Positions 18,473 to 28,800 of a stretch of DNA of 56,435 bases are shown piece by piece. The notes below the pieces were generated by a model. That model worked only from the letters and a program-made list of their open reading frames with translations, made no database searches and was not told the origin of the DNA. This stretch comes from Clostridia bacterium. GTDB lineage: Bacteria; Bacillota; Clostridia; Christensenellales; Aristaeellaceae. The DNA lies in contig JAUMVG010000014.1 in assembly GCA_030530315.1 (NCBI GenBank), forward strand, positions 1 to 56,435, read 5' to 3'. The translations under genes were made by a program, and so were the position numbers. Position 1 is the first letter of the stretch, and each line of letters begins with the position of its first letter.

Positions 18473-19627
18473 ATGCGCATCGTTCAATTTTCCGATTCCT
18501 TTCTGCCCATCATGGACGGCGTGGGCAACGTGGTCTACCAGTATGCCCAGAACATCGGCCGGAAGGGGCACGAGTGCTACGTGGTGGCCCCCCAGACGGA
18601 CACCGGCTACCGGGGCGGCTTTCCCTTCGAAATCGTGGATTACATCGGCGTCCCGCTGCGGCACATGAAGAGCTACAAGATCGGCGTTCCGGTGCTGGAC
18701 ATCCACTGCCAGAACCGGCTGAACGCCATCACCGCGGACATCGTCCATGTCCACAGCCCCTTCATCGCCGGCCAGGCGGGCCTCGCCTACGCCCAGCGGC
18801 TGGGCTGCCCCGTGGTGGGCACCTTCCACTCCAAGTACTATGACGACTTCCTCCAGGTCACCGGCATCGAGCTGCTGGCGGAGGTGGGCGTCAAGCACGT
18901 GGTCAACTTCTACGAGAAGTGCGACGAGGTGTGGGCCGTCAGCGCCTCCTCCGCGGACACGCTGAGGGGCTACGGCTATTCCGGCGACATCCGCGTGATG
19001 CCCAACGGCACCGACGTGCACCCGGCGAACGACGCCCTGGCGCGGCAGGTCGCCGAGGACTACGGCCTGGACGACGGCGTGCCGGTGCTGCTCTACTGCG
19101 GGCAGATCAATTGGAAGAAGAACCTGCGCCGCACGCTGGAGAGCTGCGCGCGGCTGACCCACCCCTTCCGCCTGGTGCTGGCCGGCCAGGGCCCCCACGA
19201 GAAGGAGGTGCGCCAGCTGGCCCGGTCCCTGGGCATCGACCAGCGCGTGCTGTTCACCGGCCACATCGGCGACGCGGACACCCTGAACGCCCTCTACCGC
19301 CGCGCGGACCTGTTCCTGTTCCCCTCCCTCTACGACACCTCCGGCCTGGTGGTGCGGGAGGCCGCCGCCATGGGCACCCCCTCGGTGGTGGTGCGGGGCA
19401 GCAGCGCCGCCGAGGGCATCGAAGACGGCGATAACGGCTACCTGTGCGCGGACGACTCCGAGGACCTGGCCCGGGTGATCGACGGGATCCTGGCGGACCC
19501 CGAGGCCCGCGTCCACGCCGGGCAGCGCGCCTTTGAAACCATTCCCATCCCCTGGTCGCAGCTGGTGGACGACGTACTCGACCGCTACCAGGCCCTGCTC
19601 CAGGCCCACGGCGCCGCTTCGAAATAG
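18473..19627 (+). CDS. Glycosyltransferase family 4 (GT-B) protein
   Basis: The 384-aa product has the two Rossmann domains of GT-B enzymes. The N-terminal acceptor domain begins MRIVQFSDSFLPIMDGVGNV and has VHVHSPFIAGQAGLAYA and GTFHSKYYDDF. The C-terminal donor domain holds VLLYCGQINWKKNLRRTLES and the nucleotide-sugar motif DLFLFPSLYDTSGLVVREAA (E-x7-E type). This resembles glycosyltransferases that build diacylglycerol glucosides or extend cell-surface glycans, but the sugar and acceptor cannot be read from the sequence. The start at 18473 has AAGGAG upstream and matches the family N-terminus; the same frame is open much further back without support. The GH1 gene follows 47 bp later and is probably cotranscribed. 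Confidence 0.88.
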   Translation: MRIVQFSDSFLPIMDGVGNVVYQYAQNIGRKGHECYVVAPQTDTGYRGGFPFEIVDYIGVPLRHMKSYKIGVPVLDIHCQNRLNAITADIVHVHSPFIAGQAGLAYAQRLGCPVVGTFHSKYYDDFLQVTGIELLAEVGVKHVVNFYEKCDEVWAVSASSADTLRGYGYSGDIRVMPNGTDVHPANDALARQVAEDYGLDDGVPVLLYCGQINWKKNLRRTLESCARLTHPFRLVLAGQGPHEKEVRQLARSLGIDQRVLFTGHIGDADTLNALYRRADLFLFPSLYDTSGLVVREAAAMGTPSVVVRGSSAAEGIEDGDNGYLCADDSEDLARVIDGILADPEARVHAGQRAFETIPIPWSQLVDDVLDRYQALLQAHGAASK

Positions 19628-19674
19628 CGGGCCTCCCCCACCCCCGCTGACCGTCATTTTACAGGAGGTATTCC

Positions 19675-21024
19675 ATGATCCAGTTTCCCTCTGATTTCAT
19701 CTGGGGCGTCGCCTGCGCCGCCTACCAGTGCGAAGGCGGCTGGGACGCCGACGGCAAGGGCCCCAGCATCTGGGACGACTTCTGCCACCAGGGCCAGATC
19801 GTCAGGAACGGCGATACCGGCGACACGGCCTGCGACTCCTACCACCGCTGGCGCGAGGACGTGGCCCTGATGAAGGCCCACAACGTCAAAGCCTACCGCT
19901 TCTCCATCAGCTGGCCCCGGGTCATCCCCGACGGGGATGGCGAAGTGAACGAGGCCGGGCTGCGCTACTACGACGACCTGGTGAACGCCCTGCTGGAGGC
20001 CGGCATCGAGCCGATGATCACCCTGTACCACTGGGACCTGCCCAGCGCCCTGGAACTGAAGGGCGGCTGGCGCAACCGGCAGATTGCCCAGTGGTTTGGC
20101 CGCTATGCGGACCTCATCGCCCGGCGCTTCAAGGGCCGGGTCCGGCGGTTCATGACCATCAACGAGCCCCAGTGCATCACCTTCCTGGGCTACGGCGTCG
20201 GCACCCTCGCCCCGGGGCTGAAGCTGCCCGACGGGGAGCTGGCCCGAATCTACCACAACATCGCCCTGTCCCACAGCGCCGCCCAGCGGGCCATCAAGGC
20301 CGTCATTCCCGACGCGCAGGTGGGCTTCGTGTCCTGCGGCTCGCTGGCCTTCCCCCAGGAGGACACCCCCGAGGGCCGGGAGGCCGCCTACCGAGCTTCC
20401 TTCGACCTGTCGGACAACTGGGGCTTCCGCTTCAACCTGGTGCTGGACAGCCTGGTGCTGAAGCGCTGGGACGACAGCGCCCCGGCGGCGGTGAAGCGCT
20501 TTGTCAAAACCATTCCCGAGGGCGATTGGGCGCTGATGGAGACCCCGGACTTCATCGGCATCAACGTGTACAACGGCCAGATGGTGGACCGGGACGGCAA
20601 GCCGGTGCCCCACGTCGCGGGCGCGCCGCTGACCGCCTGCAAGTGGCCCATCACCCCCGAGGTGATGCACTACGGCCCGCTGCATGTCCACCGCCGCTAC
20701 GGCCTGCCGCTGATCATCAGCGAGAACGGCCTGTCCTGCAACGACATCGTGTTCATGGACGGACAGGTGCACGACCCCAAGCGCATCGACTTCCTGCACC
20801 GCTATCTGGCGGAGCTCTCCAGGGCCGTCGCCGAGGGCGCGCCGCTGCTGGGCTACCTGCACTGGAGCTTCCTGGACAACTTCGAGTGGAGCTCCGGTTA
20901 CGACGAGCGCTTCGGCCTGATCTACGTGGACTACGCCGACAAGCGCCGCATCCCCAAGGATTCCGCCCGCTGGTACGCCCGCGTGATCGAGACCAACGGC
21001 GCCTGCCTGAACCCCGCCGAGTGA
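19675..21024 (+). CDS. bglA: Glycoside hydrolase family 1 beta-glucosidase
   Basis: This is a retaining beta-glycosidase of family GH1, cytoplasmic as no signal peptide is present. The 449-aa length and the start IQFPSDFIWGVACAAYQCEG are standard. The acid/base Glu is E164 in the TINEPQ motif and the nucleophile is E350 in ISENGLS. The C-terminal GYLHWSFLDNFEWSSGYDER motif binds the glucose unit. No phosphate-binding signature typical of 6-phospho-beta-glucosidases is obvious, and no PTS gene is nearby, so it probably cleaves unphosphorylated cellobiose or similar glycosides. An AGGAGG site precedes the ATG; a bidirectional terminator follows. Confidence 0.93.
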   Translation: MIQFPSDFIWGVACAAYQCEGGWDADGKGPSIWDDFCHQGQIVRNGDTGDTACDSYHRWREDVALMKAHNVKAYRFSISWPRVIPDGDGEVNEAGLRYYDDLVNALLEAGIEPMITLYHWDLPSALELKGGWRNRQIAQWFGRYADLIARRFKGRVRRFMTINEPQCITFLGYGVGTLAPGLKLPDGELARIYHNIALSHSAAQRAIKAVIPDAQVGFVSCGSLAFPQEDTPEGREAAYRASFDLSDNWGFRFNLVLDSLVLKRWDDSAPAAVKRFVKTIPEGDWALMETPDFIGINVYNGQMVDRDGKPVPHVAGAPLTACKWPITPEVMHYGPLHVHRRYGLPLIISENGLSCNDIVFMDGQVHDPKRIDFLHRYLAELSRAVAEGAPLLGYLHWSFLDNFEWSSGYDERFGLIYVDYADKRRIPKDSARWYARVIETNGACLNPAE

Positions 21025-21054
21025 TGGTTCCCATAGTGCGAATGCCAAAACACA

Positions 21055-21088
21055 ATCGCCCCTGCCGGTTTTGCCCGGCAGGGGCGAT
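21055..21088. terminator. Bidirectional terminator between GH1 and the secreted acidic protein
   Basis: A perfect 14-bp stem (ATCGCCCCTGCCGG / CCGGCAGGGGCGAT) with a 6-nt loop lies between two convergent genes. Short T runs follow on both strands. Confidence 0.8.
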
Positions 21089-21126
21089 TTCATGTCAATC
21101 GTCTTTCAGCGGTCTCCCCGGGACGA

Positions 21127-23136
21127 TCAGAAGTGGATGCCCGCGACGATCTGGCCCACGGTCTCCATGTCGATGCCCGTGGTGTTGATGCTCATGTTGC
21201 CAAACACGCCGTTCTCGTTCAGGGTGACGGACAGCATTTCCTCGTCGATGCTGCTGATGCTGACCTCGCGGCCCTCTACGGGCACGAGGGAGCCATCCTC
21301 GCCCACCACGTAGTTTTCTGCGTGATCGTTGTCCGCGTAGAACATCAGGTAGGCCGCGGCTTCGCCGTTGGCGTCGGCCAGGGTGATGTCCACCCAGTCA
21401 TAGGCGGTGTCCACCTGGGTGTCGGACACGCTCCAGCCCTCGGGCAGCCAGGTGATCTCCGGCATGCCGTAGGGCAGCACGCCGTCGTCCTCGACCTCTT
21501 CCGAATAGTCGTAGTCGTCGCCGTAGTCGTCGCCCTCGCCGTCGAAGTTTTCGGCGTTGTAATCGTAGTCGTAGTTCTCAACCTCGGTCTCGACCACGCT
21601 GCCCAGGTTCATGAGCGCCTGCACGCTCTCATCGGCGGTCAGCTTCTGCGCGTCAGCGGTCAGGGAGCCCAGCACCTGCATCAGCGCACCCTGCACGCCC
21701 TGATCCTCGCCCAGGGCATTCAGCGCCTCGTCGGACAGGTCGTCGATCACCACGGCGGCCTCATGGCCGTTGGCCTGGTCCTCGATGGGCGCGTCGGTCA
21801 CGTCCACGTCGAAGCTGACGGTGAAGCTGTTGCCATCGGCCATGCCGGTCAGCATCACGGTGTTCGTGCTGGTGCCCTTCGCCTCGCGGATGCCGTTCAG
21901 GGCCAACAGGACGTCGGCTTCATGCCCGTCCACGACCCGGAAGGTCACGGCGTAGGCCGCGCCGCCCTCTTCGTCGGAGGTCTCGTTGGCGCCCATGTCG
22001 ATGTAGGCCACCTGCTCGCCCTCCTCGGCGACGTTCATGGTCATGTTGAAGCTCATGGCCTCCGCGGTGATACTGCTGTCGGCGGTGATGGACACCGCGC
22101 CCTCGTCCATTTCGTAGTCGCAGCTCATCCTGCCGGTGTTCCAATCGCCAACCTTGGTGCTGTGGATGTCGAACACCATCGGCGGCAGCTCGGGGATCTC
22201 GATCTCCTCGGGCTCTTCGGCCTCTTCGTTCTCTTCGGGCTCGTCGTCCCCGTCCTCCGCCTCATAGGCCTCCTGCTGGGCCTGGGCGATCTGCTGCACC
22301 ATGGCGCTCATGTCCACGGTCATCGTGGCGTCCATCACGTCGACCTCGCCGTCGTCGGACAGCATCTCAACCACGTCCATGCGCATCTGCAGGCCGGTCT
22401 TGGCAAACAGGTCCGCGAAGCTGGTCATGCCGTTCAGGCCGCTCTCCTCGGGCAGCATGCCGTAGAGCTTGAACATCGCCTGGTAGTAGGCATTCAGCGC
22501 GTCGTCGGAGGTGTACAGCGTGTCGATCAGCTCCGCCAGCTTGTCGCTCTCGATGGCGTAGCTGTAGCGGGTCACGGCGTACTCCTCGCCCTCGATGGTC
22601 GTGGTCACGGCCTCGCCCTCGCCCCGGTCGATGATCTGGGCGAAGATCTCGTTGCCCTTCTGCTGGATCTGGTCGCGGTATGCCTCGTCCTGCACGGCCT
22701 CGATCAGGCCCGCGTAGGCGGGAACGTATTCGTTCATCAGGAAGTTCGCCAGCTCGGCGTTTTCGCCCTCGGCAAGGCCCTGGACCATCTGGCTGGCCTG
22801 CTCGCTCAGCGCGTTCAGCGCGTCAGCGGAAACCCGCGCGGCAATGCCGCTCTTCACGAACAGCGCCGTGATGCCGTCGGCCTCGCTGGCGCCCAGCTGG
22901 ATCGGGAACAGCGCGTCGCCGTTCACATCCAGGCCGAAGTCAAACACCGCCTTCTCGCCATCGGTGTACGCGCCGAGCCTCAGGGCCGGGGCGACGTCCA
23001 CGGTTTCGTCATTGTAAGTAATGCTCAGGTCGTGGAGCGTCATCGTCCTCGCCGCCTCGGCGGGCTGGCCGTCGGCTCCGGCGCCCGTCAGCATCATGGC
23101 AAGGGAAATGAAGATTGCCAGGATATTCAACGTCAT
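21127..23136 (-). CDS. Large secreted acidic protein of unknown function
   Basis: The 669-aa product starts with a hydrophobic signal segment (MTLNILAIFISLAMMLTGAG) and has no further membrane span, so it is likely exported. The middle carries a Glu/Asp/Pro-rich linker near residues 300-335. A second acidic, tyrosine-rich stretch (NYDYDYNAENFDGEGDDYGD) lies near residue 535. The last 110 residues (LPYGMPEITWLPEGWSVSDT onwards) look like a compact domain that resembles the C-terminal domains called DUF4367; this is a weak resemblance. Charge composition is far from the neighbours. The start at 23136 is set by AAGGAGG; the frame is open 11 codons further. Function unknown. Confidence 0.75.
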   Translation of the reverse strand: MTLNILAIFISLAMMLTGAGADGQPAEAARTMTLHDLSITYNDETVDVAPALRLGAYTDGEKAVFDFGLDVNGDALFPIQLGASEADGITALFVKSGIAARVSADALNALSEQASQMVQGLAEGENAELANFLMNEYVPAYAGLIEAVQDEAYRDQIQQKGNEIFAQIIDRGEGEAVTTTIEGEEYAVTRYSYAIESDKLAELIDTLYTSDDALNAYYQAMFKLYGMLPEESGLNGMTSFADLFAKTGLQMRMDVVEMLSDDGEVDVMDATMTVDMSAMVQQIAQAQQEAYEAEDGDDEPEENEEAEEPEEIEIPELPPMVFDIHSTKVGDWNTGRMSCDYEMDEGAVSITADSSITAEAMSFNMTMNVAEEGEQVAYIDMGANETSDEEGGAAYAVTFRVVDGHEADVLLALNGIREAKGTSTNTVMLTGMADGNSFTVSFDVDVTDAPIEDQANGHEAAVVIDDLSDEALNALGEDQGVQGALMQVLGSLTADAQKLTADESVQALMNLGSVVETEVENYDYDYNAENFDGEGDDYGDDYDYSEEVEDDGVLPYGMPEITWLPEGWSVSDTQVDTAYDWVDITLADANGEAAAYLMFYADNDHAENYVVGEDGSLVPVEGREVSISSIDEEMLSVTLNENGVFGNMSINTTGIDMETVGQIVAGIHF

Positions 23137-23223
23137 GTCTCTTCCTCCTTTATGTTTCGCCTGCCGCATCCCGCGGCCCGGCGTCGGTTGTTCAGAGGGG
23201 CTCTCCCCTCGCAGGGTGTCCCC

Positions 23224-23252
23224 ATCTTAGCACGAAAGCCCCCGCAAAGCAA
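23224..23252 (-). promoter_or_regulatory. Promoter of the secreted acidic protein
   Basis: On the minus strand TTGCTT, 17 bp and TAAGAT with an extended TGC. It lies about 90 bp upstream of the start. The rest of the 370-bp divergent gap 23137-23506 holds the argF promoter and possible ARG boxes and no gene. Confidence 0.55.
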
Positions 23253-23386
23253 CCGAATTTGCCCCAAATGCGAAAAAAGGACAACCAATTGTCACTTTCA
23301 TCACACCAATGCGCAGCCCTCGCGGGGCTCTGTGTGTTTAGACGCGCGGCGGCGCGGTTTGGTTGCGCGCCCCGGAAATATAATAT

Positions 23387-23400
23387 TGCATATATATTCA
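23387..23400 (+). promoter_or_regulatory. Candidate ARG box upstream of argF
   Basis: TGCATATATATTCA matches the ArgR-family operator core TGAAT-N4-ATTCA except at one base. It is 40 bp upstream of the -35 element of argF. A second palindrome (TGAAT, 7-bp spacer, ATTCA, 23441-23457) overlaps the -35. Arginine repression of argF by an ArgR homologue is inferred. Confidence 0.45.
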
Positions 23401-23439
23401 TTCTATTCACCGATTATGCCGTTATTTAACATTATATTC

Positions 23440-23468
23440 TTGAATTTCCCGGATTCATACGTTATAAT
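23440..23468 (+). promoter_or_regulatory. Sigma-A promoter of argF
   Basis: TTGAAT, a 17-bp spacer and a perfect TATAAT. The ATG of argF is 38 bp downstream, with CGGAGG as Shine-Dalgarno. Confidence 0.8.
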
Positions 23469-23506
23469 TATAAATCAAACAGATCATTATTATCCGGAGG
23501 CACGCT

Positions 23507-24490
23507 ATGAATCTCAAGGGCAAGAGCTTTTTGAAGCTGCTGGACTTCACTCCTCAGGAGATCACCGGCCTGATCGACCTGGCCGCCGAGCTGAAGGCGA
23601 AGAAGAAGGCCGGCATCCCCCACGACACCCTGCGGGGCAAGAACGTGGCGCTGATCTTTGAAAAGACCAGCACCCGCACCCGCTGCAGCTTCGAGGTGGC
23701 CGCCTACGACCTGGGCATGGGTGTCACCTACCTGGACCCCACCGGCTCCCAGATCGGCAAGAAGGAGTCCATCGCCGACACTGCCCGGGTGCTGGGCCGC
23801 ATGTACGACGGCATCGAGTACCGCGGCTACGGCCAGGAGATCGTGGAGGCGCTTTCAAAGTATTCCGGCGTCCCGGTGTGGAACGGCCTGACCAACGAGT
23901 TCCACCCCACCCAGATCCTGGCGGACATGCTCACCATCCGCGAGCGCTTCGGCACGCTGAAAGGCATCAAGCTGGTCTACATGGGCGACGCCCGCTACAA
24001 CATGGGCAACTCGCTGATGGCCGGCTGTGCCAAGCTGGGCCTGGACTTCGTGGCCTGCGCCCCGAAGAAGTACTTCCCCGACGCGGGCCTCGTGGCAGCC
24101 TGCCGGGCGGTCGCCGACGAGACCGGCGCCACCCTGAGCTTCATCGAGGACCCTGCCGAGGCCGTCAAGGGCGCCCACGTGGTCTACACCGACGTGTGGG
24201 TCTCCATGGGCGAGCCGGACGCGGTGTGGGAGGAGCGCATCCGCGACCTCTCCCCCTACCAGGTCAACGCGGCGCTGATGGAAGCCGCCGGCCCCCAGGC
24301 CGTGTTCATGCACTGCCTGCCCGCCTTCCACGACCTGAACACCGGCATCGGACGCCAGATCCATGAAAAGTACGGCCTCACCGCCATGGAGGTCACCGAC
24401 GAGGTGTTCGAGGGTCCCCGGTCCATCGTGTTCGACGAGGCTGAGAACCGCATGCACACCATCAAGGCCGTCATGGCAGCGACGCTGTGA
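23507..24490 (+). CDS. argF: Ornithine carbamoyltransferase
   Basis: This enzyme makes citrulline from ornithine and carbamoyl phosphate in arginine synthesis. The 327-aa protein has the carbamoyl-phosphate loop [16 protein letters not shown] near residue 50, [15 protein letters not shown] near residue 130 and the ornithine-site motif [16 protein letters not shown] near residue 270. The MGxP-type loop reads [13 protein letters not shown]. It is upstream of carA and carB, which make its substrate carbamoyl phosphate, so argF-carAB form an arginine cluster. Confidence 0.96.
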   Translation: MNLKGKSFLKLLDFTPQEITGLIDLAAELKAKKKAGIPHDTLRGKNVALIFEKTSTRTRCSFEVAAYDLGMGVTYLDPTGSQIGKKESIADTARVLGRMYDGIEYRGYGQEIVEALSKYSGVPVWNGLTNEFHPTQILADMLTIRERFGTLKGIKLVYMGDARYNMGNSLMAGCAKLGLDFVACAPKKYFPDAGLVAACRAVADETGATLSFIEDPAEAVKGAHVVYTDVWVSMGEPDAVWEERIRDLSPYQVNAALMEAAGPQAVFMHCLPAFHDLNTGIGRQIHEKYGLTAMEVTDEVFEGPRSIVFDEAENRMHTIKAVMAATL

Positions 24491-24506
24491 CAGCTTACAT
24501 TATGGA

Positions 24507-24667
24507 CGGGGGAGCAAGCTCCCCCGCCATTTCCACCCCCTCCAGATTTTGCTTGAGACCCAAAGGTCTCCGGCCGCAAAATCTGCAAAGAAGGCATTTT
24601 TACTCTGGTCGACAGGCTCCCTGCCGCAAAAATGCCCGCGTCTCCGCCGCACATGTCGCCGGAGACG
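24507..24667 (+). repeat. Cluster of four stem-loops between argF and carA
   Basis: The 235-bp gap holds four consecutive inverted repeats: CGGGGGAGC/GCTCCCCCG (24507-24526); a nested hairpin with CAGATTTTGC/GCAAAATCTG arms and an inner GAGACC/GGTCTC (24543-24585); GGCATTTTT/AAAAATGCC with an inner CAGG/CCTG (24593-24636); and CGTCTCCG/CGGAGACG (24639-24667). No gene or obvious promoter is seen. The first may terminate or attenuate the argF transcript before carA. The series resembles those at 29885-30230 and 32894-33079. Confidence 0.6.
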
Positions 24668-24725
24668 AATGACAGTCGAGGCGCTGCCGCCCCCGACACC
24701 CCAGGCAAGTGAGTGAGGTAACGCT

Positions 24726-25790
24726 ATGTCCAAAGCCTATTTGATCCTCTCCGACGGCACCGTCTACGAGGGGGAGCGCTTCGGCGCGGAACGGGATTCC
24801 ACCGGCGAGCTGGTGTTCAACACCGGCGTGGTCGGCTACATCGAGACGCTGACCGACCCCAGCTACTGCGGCCAGATCGTCATGCAGACCTTCCCCGCCG
24901 TGGGCAACTACGGCATCATCGAGGAGGACTTCGAGGGCGAGTGCCGCCTGCAGGGCTACGTGGTGCGCGAGTGGTGCCCCGAGCCCAGCAACTTCCGCAG
25001 CCAGTACACGCTGAACGAGTTCCTGAAGCGCAACGGCGTGCCGGGCATCTGCGGCGTGGACACCCGCGCCATCACCCAGCACATCCGCGACAGGGGCGTG
25101 ATGAACGCCATGATCGCGGACCGCGTGCCGGAGGACCTCTCCGCGCTGCGGGCCTACGCCGTCACCGGCGGCGTGGCGCAGACCTCGGCAAAGGCGGAGG
25201 CCCTGTACCCGGCCAAGGGCGAAAAGGTCTGCGATGTCACGCTGGTGGACTACGGCACCAAGCGCAACATCATCCGCGAGCTGTGCGCCCGGGGCTGCGC
25301 CGTGCGCGTAGTGCCCGCCGACACCTCCGCGGAGGCCATCCTCGCCGGGCATCCCGACGGCGTGATGCTGTCCAACGGCCCCGGCGACCCGGCGGAAAAC
25401 ACCGCCTGCATCGCCGAGATCAAAAAGCTCCTGGGCAAGGTGCCCCTGTTCGGGCTGTGCCTGGGCCACCAGATGCTGGCCCTCGCCGCCGGCGGGCAGA
25501 CCACCAAGCTGAAGTACGGCCACAGGGGTGGCAACCAGCCGGTGATCGACCTGGAGACCGGCCACACCTACATCACCAGCCAGAACCACGGCTACGCGGT
25601 GGTCTCCGAGAGCCTGCCCGTGGGCAAGGTCCGCTACGTCAACGCCAACGACCGCACCTGCGAGGGCATAGATTACCCCGACTGGAACGCCTTCACCGTG
25701 CAGTTCCACCCCGAGGCCTGCGCCGGTCCCAGGGACACGAGCGTGCTGTTCGACCGATTCGTGGGAATGATGACTCACTCCCGGATCTGA
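24726..25790 (+). CDS. carA: Carbamoyl-phosphate synthase small subunit
   Basis: CarA is the glutaminase subunit that feeds ammonia to CarB. The 354-aa protein has the CarA N-terminal domain (LILSDGTVYEGERFGAERDS) and a class I glutamine amidotransferase domain. The nucleophile is C245 in FGLCLGHQ, and the catalytic His and Glu lie in QFHPEA near the C-terminus. It ends 25 bp before carB with a good Shine-Dalgarno (AAAGGAG) between, so the two are coexpressed. Confidence 0.96.
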   Translation: MSKAYLILSDGTVYEGERFGAERDSTGELVFNTGVVGYIETLTDPSYCGQIVMQTFPAVGNYGIIEEDFEGECRLQGYVVREWCPEPSNFRSQYTLNEFLKRNGVPGICGVDTRAITQHIRDRGVMNAMIADRVPEDLSALRAYAVTGGVAQTSAKAEALYPAKGEKVCDVTLVDYGTKRNIIRELCARGCAVRVVPADTSAEAILAGHPDGVMLSNGPGDPAENTACIAEIKKLLGKVPLFGLCLGHQMLALAAGGQTTKLKYGHRGGNQPVIDLETGHTYITSQNHGYAVVSESLPVGKVRYVNANDRTCEGIDYPDWNAFTVQFHPEACAGPRDTSVLFDRFVGMMTHSRI

Positions 25791-25815
25791 CCTCCCTCCG
25801 AAAGGAGCTATAAAC

Positions 25816-28800
25816 ATGCCACTGAACAAGGATATCAAAAAGGTTCTGATGATCGGCTCCGGCCCCATCGTGATCGGCCAGGCGGCGGAATTCGACTACG
25901 CCGGCGCCCAGGCCTGCCGCGTGCTGAAGAAGGCGGGCGTAAACGTGGTGCTGGTGAACAGCAACCCCGCCACCATCATGACGGACAAGGCCCTGGCGGA
26001 CGAGATCTACCTGGAGCCGCTGACGGTGGAGACCGTCAAGCGCATCATCGAGAAGGAAAAGCCGGACAGCATGCTGGCGGGCCTGGGCGGCCAGACGGGC
26101 CTGACCCTGGCCATGCAGCTGGACAAGGAGGGCTTCCTGCAGGCCCACGGCGTGAAGCTGATCGGCACCAACGCCGAGGCCATCGACAAGGCGGAGGACC
26201 GGCAGCTTTTCAAGGACACCATGCAGGCCATCGGCGAGCCGGTGATCCCCTCGGACATCGCCGAAGACGTGGACACCGCCCTGGCCATCGCCGAGCGCAT
26301 CGGCTACCCGGTCATCATCCGCCCCGCCTTCACCCTCGGCGGCACCGGCGGCGGCGTGGCCCACGATCCCGGGGAGATGGCCGCCGCGGCCCGCACCGGC
26401 CTGGACGCCTCTCCCATCACGCAGATCCTGGTGGAGAAGTTCATCGCCGGCTGGAAGGAGATCGAGTTCGAGACCATGCGGGACGCCGCGGGCAACTGCA
26501 TCGCCATATGCAGCATGGAAAACGTGGACCCGGTGGGCATCCACACCGGCGACTCCATCGTGGTGGCCCCGACGCTGACCCTGGCCAACAAAGAGTATCA
26601 GATGCTGCGCAGCGCGTCGCTGAACATCATCAACGCCCTGGGCATCGTGGGCGGCTGCAACTGCCAGTTCGCCCTGGATCCCGTCAGCTTCAAATACGCG
26701 GTGATCGAGGTCAACCCCCGGGTCAGCCGCTCCTCGGCCCTGGCCAGCAAGGCCACCGGCTACCCCATCGCCAAGGTGACCACCCAGATCGCCCTGGGTT
26801 ACACGCTGGACGAGATCAAAAACGAGATCACCGGCAAGACCTGCGCCTGCTTCGAGCCGGCGGTGGACTACATCGTGGTCAAGTTCCCGAAGTGGCCCTT
26901 CGACAAGTTCAGCACCGCCTCCCGCAGGCTGGGCACCCAGATGAAGGCCACCGGCGAGGTGATGAGCATCGCCCCCACCTTCGAGATGGCGCTGATGAAG
27001 GCCGTGCGCGGCGCGGAGATCAAGCTGGACACGCTGAACCGGCCCTATGACGGCGACCGCCCGGTGCGGGAGCGCCTGGCGGACTGCGACGACCACCGCA
27101 TCTTCACGGTGTTCGAGGCCATCAAGGCGGGCGTGTCCATCGACGAGATCTACGCCATCACGAAGATCGACCGCTGGTTCCTGAACAAGATCAGGAACCT
27201 GGCGGACTACGAGGCCCGCATCGCCAACGGCCTCTCCGACGAAGATTACTTCCTGGGCAAGAAGCTGGGCTATCCGGACGCGGCGCTCAGTCGGCTGTCC
27301 GGGCGGAAGGACCTGCCCACGACCCACTCCACCTACAAGATGGTGGACACCTGCGCGGCGGAGTTCGACGCCGAGACCCCCTACTTCTACGAAACCTTCG
27401 ACCAGGTCTGCGACTCCCGGAACTTCCCAAGGTCAGAAAAGCAGACCATCATGGTATTGGGCTCCGGCCCCATCCGCATCGGCCAGGGCATCGAGTTCGA
27501 CTATTCCAGCGTGCACTGCGTGTGGACTCTGAAGCAGCTGGGCTTCGACGTGGTGATCGTGAACAACAACCCGGAGACCGTCTCTACCGACTACGACACG
27601 GCCGACCGGCTGTACTTCGAGCCGTTGACGGACGAGGACGTCATGCGCATCATCGAAGTGGAGCAGCCCGTGGGCGTGGTGGTGGCCTTTGGCGGCCAGA
27701 CGGCCATCAAGCTGACCCAGCACCTGGACCAGGCGGGCGTGAAGATCCTGGGCACCTCCGCCGAGGGCATCGACATCGCCGAGGACCGGGAGCGCTTCGA
27801 CGCGCTGCTGGAGCAGTTCAGCATCCGCCGCCCGAAGGGCATGGGCGTGCACGATCTGCCGGAAGCCCTGGACGCCGCCGAGGCCCTGGGGTACCCGGTA
27901 CTGCTGCGGCCCAGCTACGTCATCGGCGGCCAGAACATGACCATCGCCCACAACCGCCGCGACGTGACCGTGTACATGAACCGCATCCTGGCCGGAGGCA
28001 TCGACAACCCCGTCCTCGTGGACAAGTACATGTCCGGCGTGGAGCTGGAGGTGGACGTGATCTCCGATGGCACGGACGTGCTGATCCCCGGCATCATGCA
28101 GCACGTGGAGCGGGCCGGCGTGCACAGCGGCGACTCCATCGCCGTCTACCCGCCCTTCTCGCTGGACGACGCCATGATGGAGACCGTGGTGAAGAGCAGC
28201 GAAAAGCTGGCCCTCGCCCTGGGCACGAAGGGGCTGGTGAACATCCAGTACCTGGTGTACCACGGCGAGCTGTACGTGATCGAGGTCAATCCCCGGGCCA
28301 GCCGCACCATCCCCTACATCAGCAAGGTCACCGGCGTGCCCATGGTGGACCTGGCCAGCCGCGTGATGATCGGCCAGCCGCTGAAGTCGCTGGGCTACGG
28401 CACCGGCCTGTACAAAACCCCGCCCTACTGGGCCGTGAAGGTGCCTGTGTTCAGCTTCGAAAAGCTCACCGACGCCAACAGCTACCTGGGGCCGGAGATG
28501 AAGAGCACCGGCGAGGTGCTGGGCATCGGCAAGACGCTGTCTGAGGCGCTGTTCAAGGGCCTGGTGAGCGCCGGGACCCGGCTGCCCCACCCCGGCGAGC
28601 GCACCGGCGTGCTGCTGAGCGTGGACGAATACGACTATCTGGAGGCCGTCGACGTGGCCCGCCGGTTCAGCGACCTGGGCTGCGCGATCTACGCCACCGA
28701 GGGCACGGCCCAGACCATCGCCACCCTGGGCATCCCGGTGACGGCCATCCCCGGCATCCGGGAGAGCGACCACGCCTTCGAGCTGCTGGAGAGCGGGAAG

